A DNA stretch of 64,000 bases, taken from NCBI GenBank assembly GCA_035280425.1, contig DATEFW010000011.1, forward strand, positions 62,001-126,000, read 5' to 3'. Numbering within the stretch: the first letter of the stretch is position 1; every line of letters begins with the position of its first letter. Of this stretch, positions 42,084-51,825 are shown one piece after another. The notes under the pieces were generated by a model. It was given only the letters and a program-made list of their open reading frames with translations. It was not told where the DNA came from and did no database searches. Source of the stretch: QHXW01 sp035280425 (GTDB lineage Bacteria > Acidobacteriota > Terriglobia > Bryobacterales > Bryobacteraceae). Both the position numbers and the translations under genes were made by a program.

Positions 42084-42932
42084 ATGAGACTGATCTTGGC
42101 CACTGCCGCCCTGGTCCTTGGATCGCTGGCCCTGCCCGCCGCCGACTCCGAAGGTTCCTTCGACCGGACCCTGCAGGTCAACGGGCCGGTAGACCTTGAC
42201 GTTCAAACCGGCTCCGGGCATCTGACCGTCCGCACAGGCTCTTCGTCGACCGTATCCATTCATGGCGTGATTCGCATTCACGAGCATCTGCGGGATGCCC
42301 AGCAGAAAGTCCACGCGATTGAATCCCACCCGCCGGTTCAGCAAAATGGCAACGTGATCCGCGTCGGGCATATCGAAGATCCGGCGTTGCAGCGCGGCAT
42401 CTCGATTTCCTACGACTTGACGGTTCCGGCCGACACGAAACTGCGCTCGAGCACGGGCTCCGGCCGCGTGGTCATCGACGGCATTCACGGCCCGGTGACG
42501 GCTTCGACAGGTTCGGGAAGTATATCCATTTCACACATCGACGACCAGGTGCGCGCTCAAGCCGGCTCGGGCGGCATGGAACTGGATTCGATCAAGGGCG
42601 GCGTGGATGCACATACCGGAAGCGGAACCATCCGTGGCTCCCAGATCGCGGGTAGGATTGCGGCACAGACCGGATCGGGGAGCGTTCACCTGGAGCAGAC
42701 GGGCGCCGGCGACATTCGCGCGCACACCGGCTCCGGCGGTGTGACGGTTGCGGCCGGGGCGCCGGGCGGCTTCGAGCTTCGCGCGCACACCGGTTCGGGC
42801 CGGATTACAGTGGATCGCCCGATGACTGTCCGCGGCACGATCGGCCGGCATGACTTGACCGCCCGGGTGGGAGGCGGCGGCAGCACGCTGGTCGACGTCA
42901 GCACCGGTTCGGGCAGCATCCGGATTCAATAA
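42084..42932 (+). CDS. Secreted DUF4097-type beta-repeat protein
   Basis: This 282-residue protein has a signal peptide (about 1-20). About eight repeats built on Thr-Gly-Ser-Gly with alternating valine/isoleucine strands follow (for example His-Thr-Gly-Ser-Gly-x-Ile/Val-x-Val). This is the pattern of DUF4097/GIN-domain adhesin-like beta-solenoids. The ribosome site AAAGGAG is six bases before the ATG at 42084; a GTG one codon earlier is less well spaced. It is only 12 bases before the first of two orphan permease genes and probably shares their message. Its role is unknown. Confidence 0.85.
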   Translation: MRLILATAALVLGSLALPAADSEGSFDRTLQVNGPVDLDVQTGSGHLTVRTGSSSTVSIHGVIRIHEHLRDAQQKVHAIESHPPVQQNGNVIRVGHIEDPALQRGISISYDLTVPADTKLRSSTGSGRVVIDGIHGPVTASTGSGSISISHIDDQVRAQAGSGGMELDSIKGGVDAHTGSGTIRGSQIAGRIAAQTGSGSVHLEQTGAGDIRAHTGSGGVTVAAGAPGGFELRAHTGSGRITVDRPMTVRGTIGRHDLTARVGGGGSTLVDVSTGSGSIRIQ

Positions 42933-42944
42933 GGATCGCGGGCG

Positions 42945-45413
42945 ATGCTGTTCAATCTGCGCTACGCATTACGCATTCTCGCCAAAAATCCCGGCTTCAC
43001 GGCCGTAGCGGTCACCACGCTGGCCTTGGGCATCGGCGCCAATACCGCGATTTTCAGCGTGATCCATGCGCTTGTGCTGAAACCGCTTCCGTACCGCGAG
43101 CCCGACCGGTTGATGGCAATCGATCTGGCGAGCGCGAATCGCCAGGGGGGTGGATTCCAGCAGTTTCCCTGGTCGTACCCGATGTTCGAGGAACTGAGGA
43201 GAGAGAACCGGCTGTTCGAATCGGTCGCAGGATTTTCCAATCTGGAAGTCAATCTCACGGGTACCGAAATCCCCGAGCGCCTCAATGCCGAGCTAGTGTC
43301 GGCGGTCTATTTTCCGATGCTGGGCACTCAGGCGCAACTCGGCCGGACTTTTCGTCCTGAGGAAGACCGCGACCAGGGCGCCGGCGCGCCGGCGCTCATC
43401 GGATACGACCTTTGGCAGCGAAAATTCGCCGCTGATGCGGGGGTCATCGGACACACCATTCATCTGAATCAGATTCCATACACTGTGCTGGGCGTGATGC
43501 CGCGCGGGTTCCGAGGCCAGTCCGGAGACATCGATGTCTGGGTGCCGATCACAACGGCGCCGGCGCTCGGCCACATGCCCAAGCGGCTGACCAATGCCCG
43601 AAATTACTGGCTGTTCGTGATCGCGCGGCTGCGCCCCGGCCGGTCACTCAGCCAGGTGCGCACGCAGATGCCGCTCCTCTCGGCGAATCTCGAACGAGCC
43701 TACCCGAGTCCGAAAATGCTCGGCGGCTGGCAGGTTACGGTGAAATCGCTGGCGGAAGCCAAGACGGATCCCACGGTCCGCCGGTCGCTGCTGATTTTAT
43801 TCGGTGCGGTGGGCTTCGTGCTTCTGATCGCGTGCGCCAACCTGGTCAACCTGCTCTTAAGCCGGAGCGTGGCGCGTCAAAAGGAAGTTGCCGTGCGCCT
43901 GGCAATTGGCGCGGGGCGGCGCGCGCTGGTTGCGCAGCTCCTCACCGAAAGCGTGGTTCTCGGCCTGCTCGGCGGTTTGGTGGGACTGCTCGTGGCAAAT
44001 CAGACCATCGACCTGCTCAGCGTGCTGCGCCCGGAAGCATCCGAGGGATTCTGGACGAAATTTGCACGCGCGATTCCCGCCGAATCGATTCAACTCGAAC
44101 TGCCGGTCCTGGCTTTTAACCTGGTCGTCTCCATCCTGGCGGGAATCGTGTTTGGCCTGCTCCCCGCAATCCAGGCATCACGGCTCGATTTGAATCAGAC
44201 GCTCAAGAACATAACGAGCGGTTGGCCGGCTGGATGGCACAGCCTCCGAAAGTTCAATGCGCGCAGCGCGCTCATCGCCGGAGAAATGGCCTTCTCGCTC
44301 ATACTCCTGGCAGGCGCCGGATTGCTGCTTGAGAGCTTCGCGCGATTGATGGAGACGCATCTTGGCGCCGATACCAGCCATATCCTCACAGCGAGCGTCG
44401 ATCTGCCGCCCCAAAAGTATTCGCCCGGCGCCGCGGTGCGTTTTGACGAACAGTTGCTCGATCGCATGGCGGGCGTCCCCGGCATCCAGGCCGCAAGCCT
44501 GTCCAATACCGTGCCGGCGCGCGGCCAGAATGACGTCACCGTCATGGAGCTTCCGGCCGGCAAAGGATTCCAGGTGGTGGGCGTCCACAGCGTGTCGGAC
44601 GATTATTTCAAGCTGTTCCGGATCCCGCGGCTCGCCGGCCGCTTGTTCGAAGCTCGCGATCGCATGGGAGCGCAAAAAGCGGTGGTGGTGAACGAATACG
44701 CGGCACGCCGGCTGTGGCCGCACGAAAGCCCGATTGGAAAGCGCGTCCTGCTTCCTGTCTGGGATCCCGGGCAGCAGCAAGCGGAGATCGTGGGCGTTGT
44801 CGGCGACGTCCGGTACGCAGGGGTCGAGAAGCCCGTTGAAGCTGACGTATACGTCAGTTTCCGCCAGTATCCCGAGGCCCGCACCGTGCTGATCCGAACG
44901 GCGGGCGATCCCATGACCGCCGCACCGATCGTCCGCCAGGCGGTTCACGCTCTGGACAAAGATTTGCCCGTCTACCACGTAACCACGATGGATCAACAAC
45001 TGGCCGGCGCGACTTCGCGGACGCGATTCAACGCGGTCCTGCTGGGCATGTTTGCCGCGCTGGCGCTGGTGCTGGCGTCGGTCGGGATTTACGGTGTCGT
45101 GGCGCACTCGGTCGCCGCGCGCACTCGCGAAATCGGTATTCGTATGGCATTGGGCGCAGACACTTGCGACGTGCGGAGGCTGGTTGTGGGTGACGGGCTG
45201 CTGGTCGCACTGGCGGGCATCGCCGCGGGTATTCCGGCGGCCCTGGCGGCTACGCGGTTGCTGACGAGTTTCCTCTATGACACCCGTCCCGGCGATCCAC
45301 TGACATTCGTGGCGGCGTCATTGGTTTTGGCAGCCGTCGCCGCTCTCGCCAGCTACATTCCGGCGCGACGTGCAACCAAGATCGACCCGCTCGTGGCATT
45401 GCGATATGAATAG
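42945..45413 (+). CDS. ADOP-type orphan ABC permease, first of a tandem pair
   Basis: This 822-residue protein has the same plan as the one at 11865-14363. An N-terminal helix (Thr-Leu-Ala-Leu-Gly-Ile-Gly-Ala-Asn-Thr near residue 27) is followed by a MacB_PCD domain and a first FtsX domain near 275-410. A second periplasmic domain and a last FtsX domain near 695-815 end in Arg-Arg-Ala-Thr-Lys-Ile-Asp-Pro-Leu-Val-Ala-Leu-Arg. No ATPase gene lies near. The next permease starts seven bases after its stop. Confidence 0.92.
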   Translation: MLFNLRYALRILAKNPGFTAVAVTTLALGIGANTAIFSVIHALVLKPLPYREPDRLMAIDLASANRQGGGFQQFPWSYPMFEELRRENRLFESVAGFSNLEVNLTGTEIPERLNAELVSAVYFPMLGTQAQLGRTFRPEEDRDQGAGAPALIGYDLWQRKFAADAGVIGHTIHLNQIPYTVLGVMPRGFRGQSGDIDVWVPITTAPALGHMPKRLTNARNYWLFVIARLRPGRSLSQVRTQMPLLSANLERAYPSPKMLGGWQVTVKSLAEAKTDPTVRRSLLILFGAVGFVLLIACANLVNLLLSRSVARQKEVAVRLAIGAGRRALVAQLLTESVVLGLLGGLVGLLVANQTIDLLSVLRPEASEGFWTKFARAIPAESIQLELPVLAFNLVVSILAGIVFGLLPAIQASRLDLNQTLKNITSGWPAGWHSLRKFNARSALIAGEMAFSLILLAGAGLLLESFARLMETHLGADTSHILTASVDLPPQKYSPGAAVRFDEQLLDRMAGVPGIQAASLSNTVPARGQNDVTVMELPAGKGFQVVGVHSVSDDYFKLFRIPRLAGRLFEARDRMGAQKAVVVNEYAARRLWPHESPIGKRVLLPVWDPGQQQAEIVGVVGDVRYAGVEKPVEADVYVSFRQYPEARTVLIRTAGDPMTAAPIVRQAVHALDKDLPVYHVTTMDQQLAGATSRTRFNAVLLGMFAALALVLASVGIYGVVAHSVAARTREIGIRMALGADTCDVRRLVVGDGLLVALAGIAAGIPAALAATRLLTSFLYDTRPGDPLTFVAASLVLAAVAALASYIPARRATKIDPLVALRYE

Positions 45414-45419
45414 ATAGAC

Positions 45420-47828
45420 ATGCGGAACGATTTTCGATACGGATTGCGAACGCTGCGCAGAAATCCAGGGTTCGCCGTGATCGCCGTGCTCACTCTCGCA
45501 CTGGGCGTCGGCGCCAACACGGCGCTGTTCAGCGTGGTGAATGCCGTCGTTCTGCGGCCGCTGCCCTATCGCGATCCCGCACGGCTGGTGCAGTTGTGGG
45601 AATCGAACCGCGCCAGCAGGACCATCCGGGTTTCCCATTTGAATTTCCTGGACTGGCGCAGCCAAAGCCGCAGCTTCGAGCAGATGGCGTCCTATGGGGC
45701 CGAGCCGGTAACCATAACCGGCAGCGACATGCCGTCACGTATCACAGCTGCTGCGGTCTCGCGGGGTTTCTTTGCGCTGTTCCGCATCCAGGCCGCAATC
45801 GGCCGGACGTTTCTGCCTGAGGAGCATCAGCCAGGCGAGGTGGCCGCGGTGATCGGCTACGGACTCTGGCAGCGCGCGTTCGGCGCTGATCCGCGGGTGA
45901 TCGGCAGGATGATTCACGTCACCGGCATTCCGTGCCACGTGGTGGGCGTGGCGCCGCCCGACTTTCGGTTTCCAGACGATACGGAACTATGGATTCCGTC
46001 GGAAGTATTCCCGGATGACAGTGCCCGCTCGGCGCACAACGACTTCGTCGTCGGCAGGCTCAAGGCGGGAATTTCGCTCGCCGCCGGCCAGGCTGAAATG
46101 GATACCATCGCGCGGCGGCTGGAGCAGCAGTATCCGGATTCGAACCGCGGCCAAGGCGTCAACGTCGTTTCGCTGCACAAACAACTGGTCGGCAAAGTCG
46201 AACCGGCGCTGCTTATCCTTTTGGGAGCGGTGGGATTCGTCCTGCTGATTGCCTGCGCCAATGTCGCCAATCTGCTGCTCGCCCGCTCGTCGGCGCGCTC
46301 ACGAGAAATAGCCGTGCGCACGGCGCTCGGAGCAGGGCGCGCCCGGCTGATCCGCCAGTTGCTGAGCGAGAGCCTGGTGCTCTCCAGCCTGGGAGGAGCA
46401 GCGGGCCTTCTCCTGGCGCTCTGGGCCACGTCGCTGGTGGCCCTGCTTGTACCTCACACCGTCCCGCGTGCCAACGAAATCGCGATCGATGCTCCGGTGC
46501 TCTGGTTCACTCTGGGCATTTCTGTGGTGACTGGAATTTTGTTCGGCTCATTGCCGGCGATGCGCCTCTCGCGAACTGGCTTGAATGATTCTCTTAAAGA
46601 ATCCGCGGGCCGCGCCGCGACCGGCCGCACGCGCGCGGGCAGCATTCTGGTGGTTTCGGAGCTGGCGCTATCGCTGATTTTGCTGGTCGCCGCGGGCCTG
46701 TTGATGCGCACGTTTCTCCGCCTGATCGCGGTCGATCCCGGATTTCGGGCCGAACACGTCCTGACCGCCCGCCTGACTCTTCCCGTCTTGTCGCTCAATG
46801 AGCCGTTTCATCCCCAGCCCGTATTGCGCTTCTATCGCGAGATGCTCGATGGCTTGCGAGCCATGCCCGGCGTCGTGGCCGCAGGAACCACCACGCAACT
46901 GCCGCTCGGCGCCGAGCGCGACACCAATGGAGTTTTCGATATCGAAGGCCGCCCGCCGGCCGGGGAGAACTCGCCGCAGGACGCAAGTTACCGCGTCATC
47001 AGCACCAATTACTTTCGGGCCCTGGGCGTTCCGCTGGTGCGCGGGCGCATTTTCCGCGACGAGGATGCGATCAATGCGCCGCAGGTGGCCATCATCAACC
47101 AGGCGATGGCGCGGCGCTTCTGGCTCAGTGAGGACCCGCTGGGAAAGCGGATTAAATTCCTCGGCATGGAACCCAGTCCGCAGTGGATGACGATCATCGG
47201 GGTGGCCGGGGATGTCCGCGAGTTTGGCCCTGCGCACAATCCATCGCCCGCAGTCTTCGTGCCGTTCACCCAGCATTTAACTGCACGCCTGGCGTTTCCG
47301 AACGTCGTTGTGCGCGTTTCCGGCGAACCGTCGGCGTTTATTCCCGCGGTTCGCGAACTGATCCGCAGCCTCAATAAAGATGCACCGGCAGAGTTCGGTT
47401 CCATGGATGCCCTGTTAGCCGATTCCGTTGCGCAGCAGCGGTTTCAGATGCGGCTGCTGGCGCTTTTCGCGGCCCTCGCGCTGGCGCTCGCGGCGGTCGG
47501 CATTTACGGCGTGGTTTCGTATTCCATCAGCCGCCGCACACACGAGATCGGCATACGGCTGGCCATCGGAGCCAGTCACGCGGACGTCGTCCGTATGGTG
47601 ATCGCCGAGGGTCTGAGGCTGGCCGCCGCCGGCATTGCTGCCGGTCTGGCAGGCGCGCTCGCTTTGCACCGCCTGCTGGCCGGTATGCTCTACGGCGTGA
47701 GCGCGATGGATTTCGCAACTTACTTGAGCGTGTCGGTATTACTTACTATTGTGGCGCTCGCCGCCATGTGGATTCCGGCCCGGAGAGCAACCCGGGTCGA
47801 CCCGCTGGTTGCGCTGCGTTACGAATGA
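45420..47828 (+). CDS. ADOP-type orphan ABC permease, second of a tandem pair
   Basis: This 802-residue protein is a clear relative of its upstream neighbour and of the 11865-14363 protein: the same N-terminal Arg-Tyr-Gly-Leu-Arg-Thr-Leu-Arg-Arg-Asn-Pro-Gly-Phe, two FtsX domains and the Arg-Arg-Ala-Thr-Arg-Val-Asp-Pro C-terminal motif. The two probably arose by duplication and may act as a heterodimer. No ATPase is encoded beside them. It converges with the histidine kinase gene (72 bases between stops). Confidence 0.92.
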   Translation: MRNDFRYGLRTLRRNPGFAVIAVLTLALGVGANTALFSVVNAVVLRPLPYRDPARLVQLWESNRASRTIRVSHLNFLDWRSQSRSFEQMASYGAEPVTITGSDMPSRITAAAVSRGFFALFRIQAAIGRTFLPEEHQPGEVAAVIGYGLWQRAFGADPRVIGRMIHVTGIPCHVVGVAPPDFRFPDDTELWIPSEVFPDDSARSAHNDFVVGRLKAGISLAAGQAEMDTIARRLEQQYPDSNRGQGVNVVSLHKQLVGKVEPALLILLGAVGFVLLIACANVANLLLARSSARSREIAVRTALGAGRARLIRQLLSESLVLSSLGGAAGLLLALWATSLVALLVPHTVPRANEIAIDAPVLWFTLGISVVTGILFGSLPAMRLSRTGLNDSLKESAGRAATGRTRAGSILVVSELALSLILLVAAGLLMRTFLRLIAVDPGFRAEHVLTARLTLPVLSLNEPFHPQPVLRFYREMLDGLRAMPGVVAAGTTTQLPLGAERDTNGVFDIEGRPPAGENSPQDASYRVISTNYFRALGVPLVRGRIFRDEDAINAPQVAIINQAMARRFWLSEDPLGKRIKFLGMEPSPQWMTIIGVAGDVREFGPAHNPSPAVFVPFTQHLTARLAFPNVVVRVSGEPSAFIPAVRELIRSLNKDAPAEFGSMDALLADSVAQQRFQMRLLALFAALALALAAVGIYGVVSYSISRRTHEIGIRLAIGASHADVVRMVIAEGLRLAAAGIAAGLAGALALHRLLAGMLYGVSAMDFATYLSVSVLLTIVALAAMWIPARRATRVDPLVALRYE

Positions 47829-47900
47829 GCGCGGCGCTTGGCGGAGCAGACGGAGAATCAAGCTGTTCAGGCGAACGAGATGTCCGTCTCCCGGCTCGCC

Positions 47901-50753
47901 TCAGCGATAAACGACTTCCACCCGCTCCAGGTAACTCGCCAGCTCGCGAATCTGCTTTTCGACCTCACTCTTATCCGCCGCTTTAGCAGCGTCCTCCAGC
48001 CGCTTGCCGATGGCGCTGATCTCATCGAACCCATAGCCTCCGCCTGTCCCTTTCAGATCGTGGCCCATGGCGCGGATTTTAGAGAAATTCTGATCACCGA
48101 GCGCCGACCGAAGGGTTTCGAGATCATTACGTGTGATGTCGAGAAACAGCGGGATCGCTTCTTCGATGCCCTCGGGGGCCTGGACGCGAATCCTGCCGCC
48201 TGGCTGTGTTGAGGGCTCCTGCGGACGGGCTGTAGCGCAATAGTTCTGAATCGCTGCAATCAGCCTGTCTTTGCGGATCGGTTTCGTGAGGTGCGCGGTA
48301 CAGCCGGCCGCCAGGCTCTTGCCTTCTTCCTCTTTCAGCGCGTGCGCGGTCAGGGCAAGCACCGGCGTTGGCGCCCGCCCGTGTCCCTTTTCCCAGGCCC
48401 GAATCTCGCGAGTCGCCGTGTAACCGTCCATCACAGGCATTTGCACGTCCATCAACACAACATCGTATTGGCGCGATTGAAATTTCTCGACCGCAATGGC
48501 GCCGTTCGGAGCCGCGTCCAGTTCGAATGACGGCGGCTTCAAGTACGCCTGGATCAAAAAAAGATTGTTCGGCGAATCCTCGGCGACAAGGATGCGCAGG
48601 GGCGCTGGCGCCGGGTCCTCCACACCGCCTTCAACCGCCGCGGACGCCGTGTGTTTCGATTCGGGTGGCGGATTTTGCGCGTTGGTAACCTGCGCATGGA
48701 TCGCCGCCGTGGCCGCTTTGTGGCCGACAGCCGGCGCCCTGAGATCATCCGGGGCGGATGGAACAGTGTCAGGACATGTGGATGCGGGTTCAAAATGAGC
48801 TGTAAACAGGAACGTGCTGCCCGAATGTCCGGCACTTTCGGCCCAAATACGGCCGCCCATTAGCTGAACCAGGCCGCGCGAGATCGCCAGGCCCAGCCCG
48901 CTACCCCCATGCGTGCGCGCGGTCGACGCATTCGCCTGCGCAAAAGTGTCGAAGATGGCCTCCAGCTTTTCCGCGGGTATGCCGGTGCCCGTGTCGGCGA
49001 CTGAAAAGCGAAGGAAATGCGGGTTGTCCGGGTGTTCCGGATCGACATTGACCGTCACCGCAACTTGACCCTGTTCCGTGAACTTGATCGCGTTACCGAT
49101 CAGGTTAATCAGCACCTGGCGAAGGCGCTGTGCATCACCGCGCAACCTCGTCGGGACGCCAGGCATAACGCGGCCCACCAGCTCAAGTTTTTTCTCTTGC
49201 GCCCGCGGACCCAGAAAACTTGTGATGCCTGCCATCGTTTCTTCCAAATCGAAATTGATCGATTCGAGCTCCAAGCGCCCGGCTTCCACTTTCGACAGGT
49301 CTAGGATGTCGTTGATCAATGCGAGCAGCGATGTCCCGGCTTCCTGAAAGGTTTGGACGTATTGCTTCTGCTCGGGTGTGAGCTCGGTTTCGCGCAGCAG
49401 GTCCGCGATGCCGATGATGGCATTCATCGGCGTGCGGATCTCATGGCTCATGTGCGCGAGGAAGTGGCTTTTGGCGCGATTTGCCTGTTCCGCCAGTTGT
49501 TTCGCCCCGTGCAGCTCTTCCTGCACGCGCTTTCGCTCCGTGATGTCCCTGCACGTGATGACCGCGGCGACAACTTCGCCGTTGTGAAAACGAGGCGAGC
49601 TGGTATATTCCACCGGAAAGCAGGTCCCGTCTTTTCTCCAGAAATACTCGTCGTCCCGGCCGTGAACCAAACCGTCTTTTATGCCCGCAGCGATGGGGCA
49701 CTCCTCGATTGGATAAGGGCTGCCATCCGGCCGGGAGTGATGGGTCAAAGGATGTAACAGCTTGCCGACCAGCTCCTCGGGCGCCCGTCCCAGCATCCGC
49801 GCAGCGGCGGCGTTGACAAATGTCGCTTTACCCTCCATATCAACGCCGAAAATCCCTTCGGCAGCCGAGTTCAGAACCAGTTCTTTTTCGTTATTCAATC
49901 TGGCAAGTTCTTCTTCCGCGCGCGCCTGTTCAGCGACGCTTTCCTTCAGCCGCGCCTCGCGTTCCGCAGTCATTTTGGCCGCAGAGCGCAGTTCACGATC
50001 CAAAATACCCATTTCGTCGCGCGCACAAGCGCCGGCTCCGAGCGGCAATCCCGCCGCCAGGCGCCGCGCATTCATTTTGAGCTTTCGCAGACGCCGGGAA
50101 ATCCCCGAGCTGAACAACCATTCCGCCAGCACGGCGCCCATCAGGCCCAGTAGCAGCACAACGCGCACGGCGGAGCCAGCCACGTTCCGGCGCCGGGCCA
50201 GTTCGGTGCTTCGCATGGCCAGCAGGCGGTTTTCCTCTGCCAGAAATTCATCGATGCGCGGATGCAGCTCCGCCATGCAGGCGTCCCCTTCGAGTACCAA
50301 TTTCCCCAGCGCATCCCAGTTCGGCGGCATGCGGCGTCCGTTCAACAGGGCGTACTGCCCACGAAGGTTGTCTAGTTTGCGCGAAACAAGCGCCCGAATG
50401 ACATTAAGCCGCCCGCTCTGCAAAGGATTACTCACCAGCGCGTCCAAGCGTTCGATCCCTCTCGGGGCTTCGCGCGCCGCCTCGGAATAGGGGGCCAGCA
50501 TCTGACGGCTTCCCGTAATGACATGACCCCGAATGCCACTCTCCGCTTCCAGAAGAGCGCTCCAAAGCTTTTGGGTTTCCTGCCGGATTTCCTCCGTGCG
50601 GACAACCCGGTCCTGCGCCTCTTCGATTTGCCGTTCGAGCCATACAAACCAAACCACTTGAGCGGCCAGACAGATCAGAGGCATGGCGAGAATGGCGGCG
50701 CCCTTGGCGCGGATGGAGAGGTTCAGCCAGAATTCCCGGACGAGCCTAAGCAC
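47901..50753 (-). CDS. Hybrid sensor histidine kinase with PAS, receiver and HPt domains
   Basis: This is a 950-residue membrane sensor. Two membrane helices (about 15-35 and 198-216) enclose a helical CHASE3-like periplasmic domain. A HAMP-like helix and coiled coil precede a PAS domain (about 292-405). HisKA has His437 in Ser-His-Glu-Ile-Arg-Thr-Pro. HATPase has an Asn-Leu-Ile-Gly-Asn N-box and Asp-Thr-Gly-Thr-Gly G1 box. The receiver has Asp769 (Asp-Val-Gln-Met-Pro), and the C-terminal HPt domain has His898 (Gly-His-Asp-Leu-Lys-Gly). All phosphorelay steps but the output are in one chain. The start is GTG at 50753, overlapping the diguanylate cyclase gene by 8 bases, which points to the cyclase as output. 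Confidence 0.95.
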   Translation of the reverse strand: MLRLVREFWLNLSIRAKGAAILAMPLICLAAQVVWFVWLERQIEEAQDRVVRTEEIRQETQKLWSALLEAESGIRGHVITGSRQMLAPYSEAAREAPRGIERLDALVSNPLQSGRLNVIRALVSRKLDNLRGQYALLNGRRMPPNWDALGKLVLEGDACMAELHPRIDEFLAEENRLLAMRSTELARRRNVAGSAVRVVLLLGLMGAVLAEWLFSSGISRRLRKLKMNARRLAAGLPLGAGACARDEMGILDRELRSAAKMTAEREARLKESVAEQARAEEELARLNNEKELVLNSAAEGIFGVDMEGKATFVNAAAARMLGRAPEELVGKLLHPLTHHSRPDGSPYPIEECPIAAGIKDGLVHGRDDEYFWRKDGTCFPVEYTSSPRFHNGEVVAAVITCRDITERKRVQEELHGAKQLAEQANRAKSHFLAHMSHEIRTPMNAIIGIADLLRETELTPEQKQYVQTFQEAGTSLLALINDILDLSKVEAGRLELESINFDLEETMAGITSFLGPRAQEKKLELVGRVMPGVPTRLRGDAQRLRQVLINLIGNAIKFTEQGQVAVTVNVDPEHPDNPHFLRFSVADTGTGIPAEKLEAIFDTFAQANASTARTHGGSGLGLAISRGLVQLMGGRIWAESAGHSGSTFLFTAHFEPASTCPDTVPSAPDDLRAPAVGHKAATAAIHAQVTNAQNPPPESKHTASAAVEGGVEDPAPAPLRILVAEDSPNNLFLIQAYLKPPSFELDAAPNGAIAVEKFQSRQYDVVLMDVQMPVMDGYTATREIRAWEKGHGRAPTPVLALTAHALKEEEGKSLAAGCTAHLTKPIRKDRLIAAIQNYCATARPQEPSTQPGGRIRVQAPEGIEEAIPLFLDITRNDLETLRSALGDQNFSKIRAMGHDLKGTGGGYGFDEISAIGKRLEDAAKAADKSEVEKQIRELASYLERVEVVYR

Positions 50754-51735
50754 AACTGAGCTCCCGCACCCCGCTCACCACGCGATTGCGCCCCGCGTGC
50801 TTGGCTTGATAAAGGCAGTCGTCGGCCGCACGGATGAGGCTTCCCGGCAGCGCGCCTTGAGCCGCCACTGCACTGGCAATGCCGCAACTGATGGTCACCA
50901 CCGGGGCTGCCGGAGAGCTGCCATGACCGATCTGGAGTGACTCAACAGCCGCGCGCATCTCCTCGCCCACCTGCTCTGCGCCCGCCTGTGCCGTCTCCGG
51001 CAACACCACGGCGAATTCCTCGCCGCCGTAGCGCGCCACCAGATCGAATGGCCGCTTTATGGTCTGGTTCAAAACCCGGGCGACGCGTTGCAGGCATTCG
51101 TCGCCTGCCAGGTGCCCGTGGTGATCGTTGTAGCTTTTGAAGTGATCGATATCGATCAGCACGAGTGATAGCGGCGTCGATTGCCGCTGCGAACGGCGCC
51201 AGGCGCGATCCAGAGCTTCGTCGAAGTTGCGCCGGTTGGCGATGCCGGTCAGTCCATCCACCACCGAAAGCTGCCGTAACTTTTCCGTCAGTTCGAGCAG
51301 TTCTTGCTCCCGCGCTTTGCGGCAATCCGTCTCCTGCTTCAGCCGCAGGGCTGACTTAACGCGCGCCACCAGTTCGACCTTGTTCACCGGCTTAGTGACG
51401 TAATCCATCGCCCCGGCTTCAAAAGCCTCCTTCAGGCTCTCGGTCGACTCCTCAGCCGTCACCATGATCACCGGCAGATCGGTAAACTGGGGGTCCCGCT
51501 TAATCTCGCGGCACGCAGCAATACCATCGATCTCCGGCATCATCAGGTCCATAAGCACCAGGTCGAAGGAGGCCTCTTCCCCGAGGCGGCTCAGCGCCTG
51601 CCCTGCCGATTCCGCGAAAGTGAGCCGGTCGTATCCTGCGCCGCGCAGCAGCGTTCCGATCAGCATGCGCGCCGGCGCCGAATCATCCACGATCAGGATG
51701 CGCCCTACCGGTTTAGATGCCTGTTCCTCTCGCAT
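50746..51735 (-). CDS. Response regulator with diguanylate cyclase output (REC-GGDEF)
   Basis: This 329-residue protein has a receiver domain (residues about 12-128, phosphoacceptor Asp63 in Met-Asp-Leu-Met-Met-Pro) and a GGDEF domain (about 165-325). The active-site motif is intact as Gly237-Gly-Glu-Glu-Phe. An I-site Arg-Pro-Phe-Asp stands five residues before it, so the enzyme should make cyclic di-GMP and be inhibited by it. The histidine kinase gene overlaps its 3' end by 8 bases, and they should form one signalling unit that tunes biofilm, polysaccharide or motility. Confidence 0.96.
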   Translation of the reverse strand: MREEQASKPVGRILIVDDSAPARMLIGTLLRGAGYDRLTFAESAGQALSRLGEEASFDLVLMDLMMPEIDGIAACREIKRDPQFTDLPVIMVTAEESTESLKEAFEAGAMDYVTKPVNKVELVARVKSALRLKQETDCRKAREQELLELTEKLRQLSVVDGLTGIANRRNFDEALDRAWRRSQRQSTPLSLVLIDIDHFKSYNDHHGHLAGDECLQRVARVLNQTIKRPFDLVARYGGEEFAVVLPETAQAGAEQVGEEMRAAVESLQIGHGSSPAAPVVTISCGIASAVAAQGALPGSLIRAADDCLYQAKHAGRNRVVSGVRELSCA

Positions 51736-51825
51736 ATCCCATGTGCCGCCGACGCACCGCGGCCCATTGGGAGAATCGGCAGAAATGTGCGATGGCCTTA
51801 GGTCGTGGCGAAAGAGTGCCGGGGT

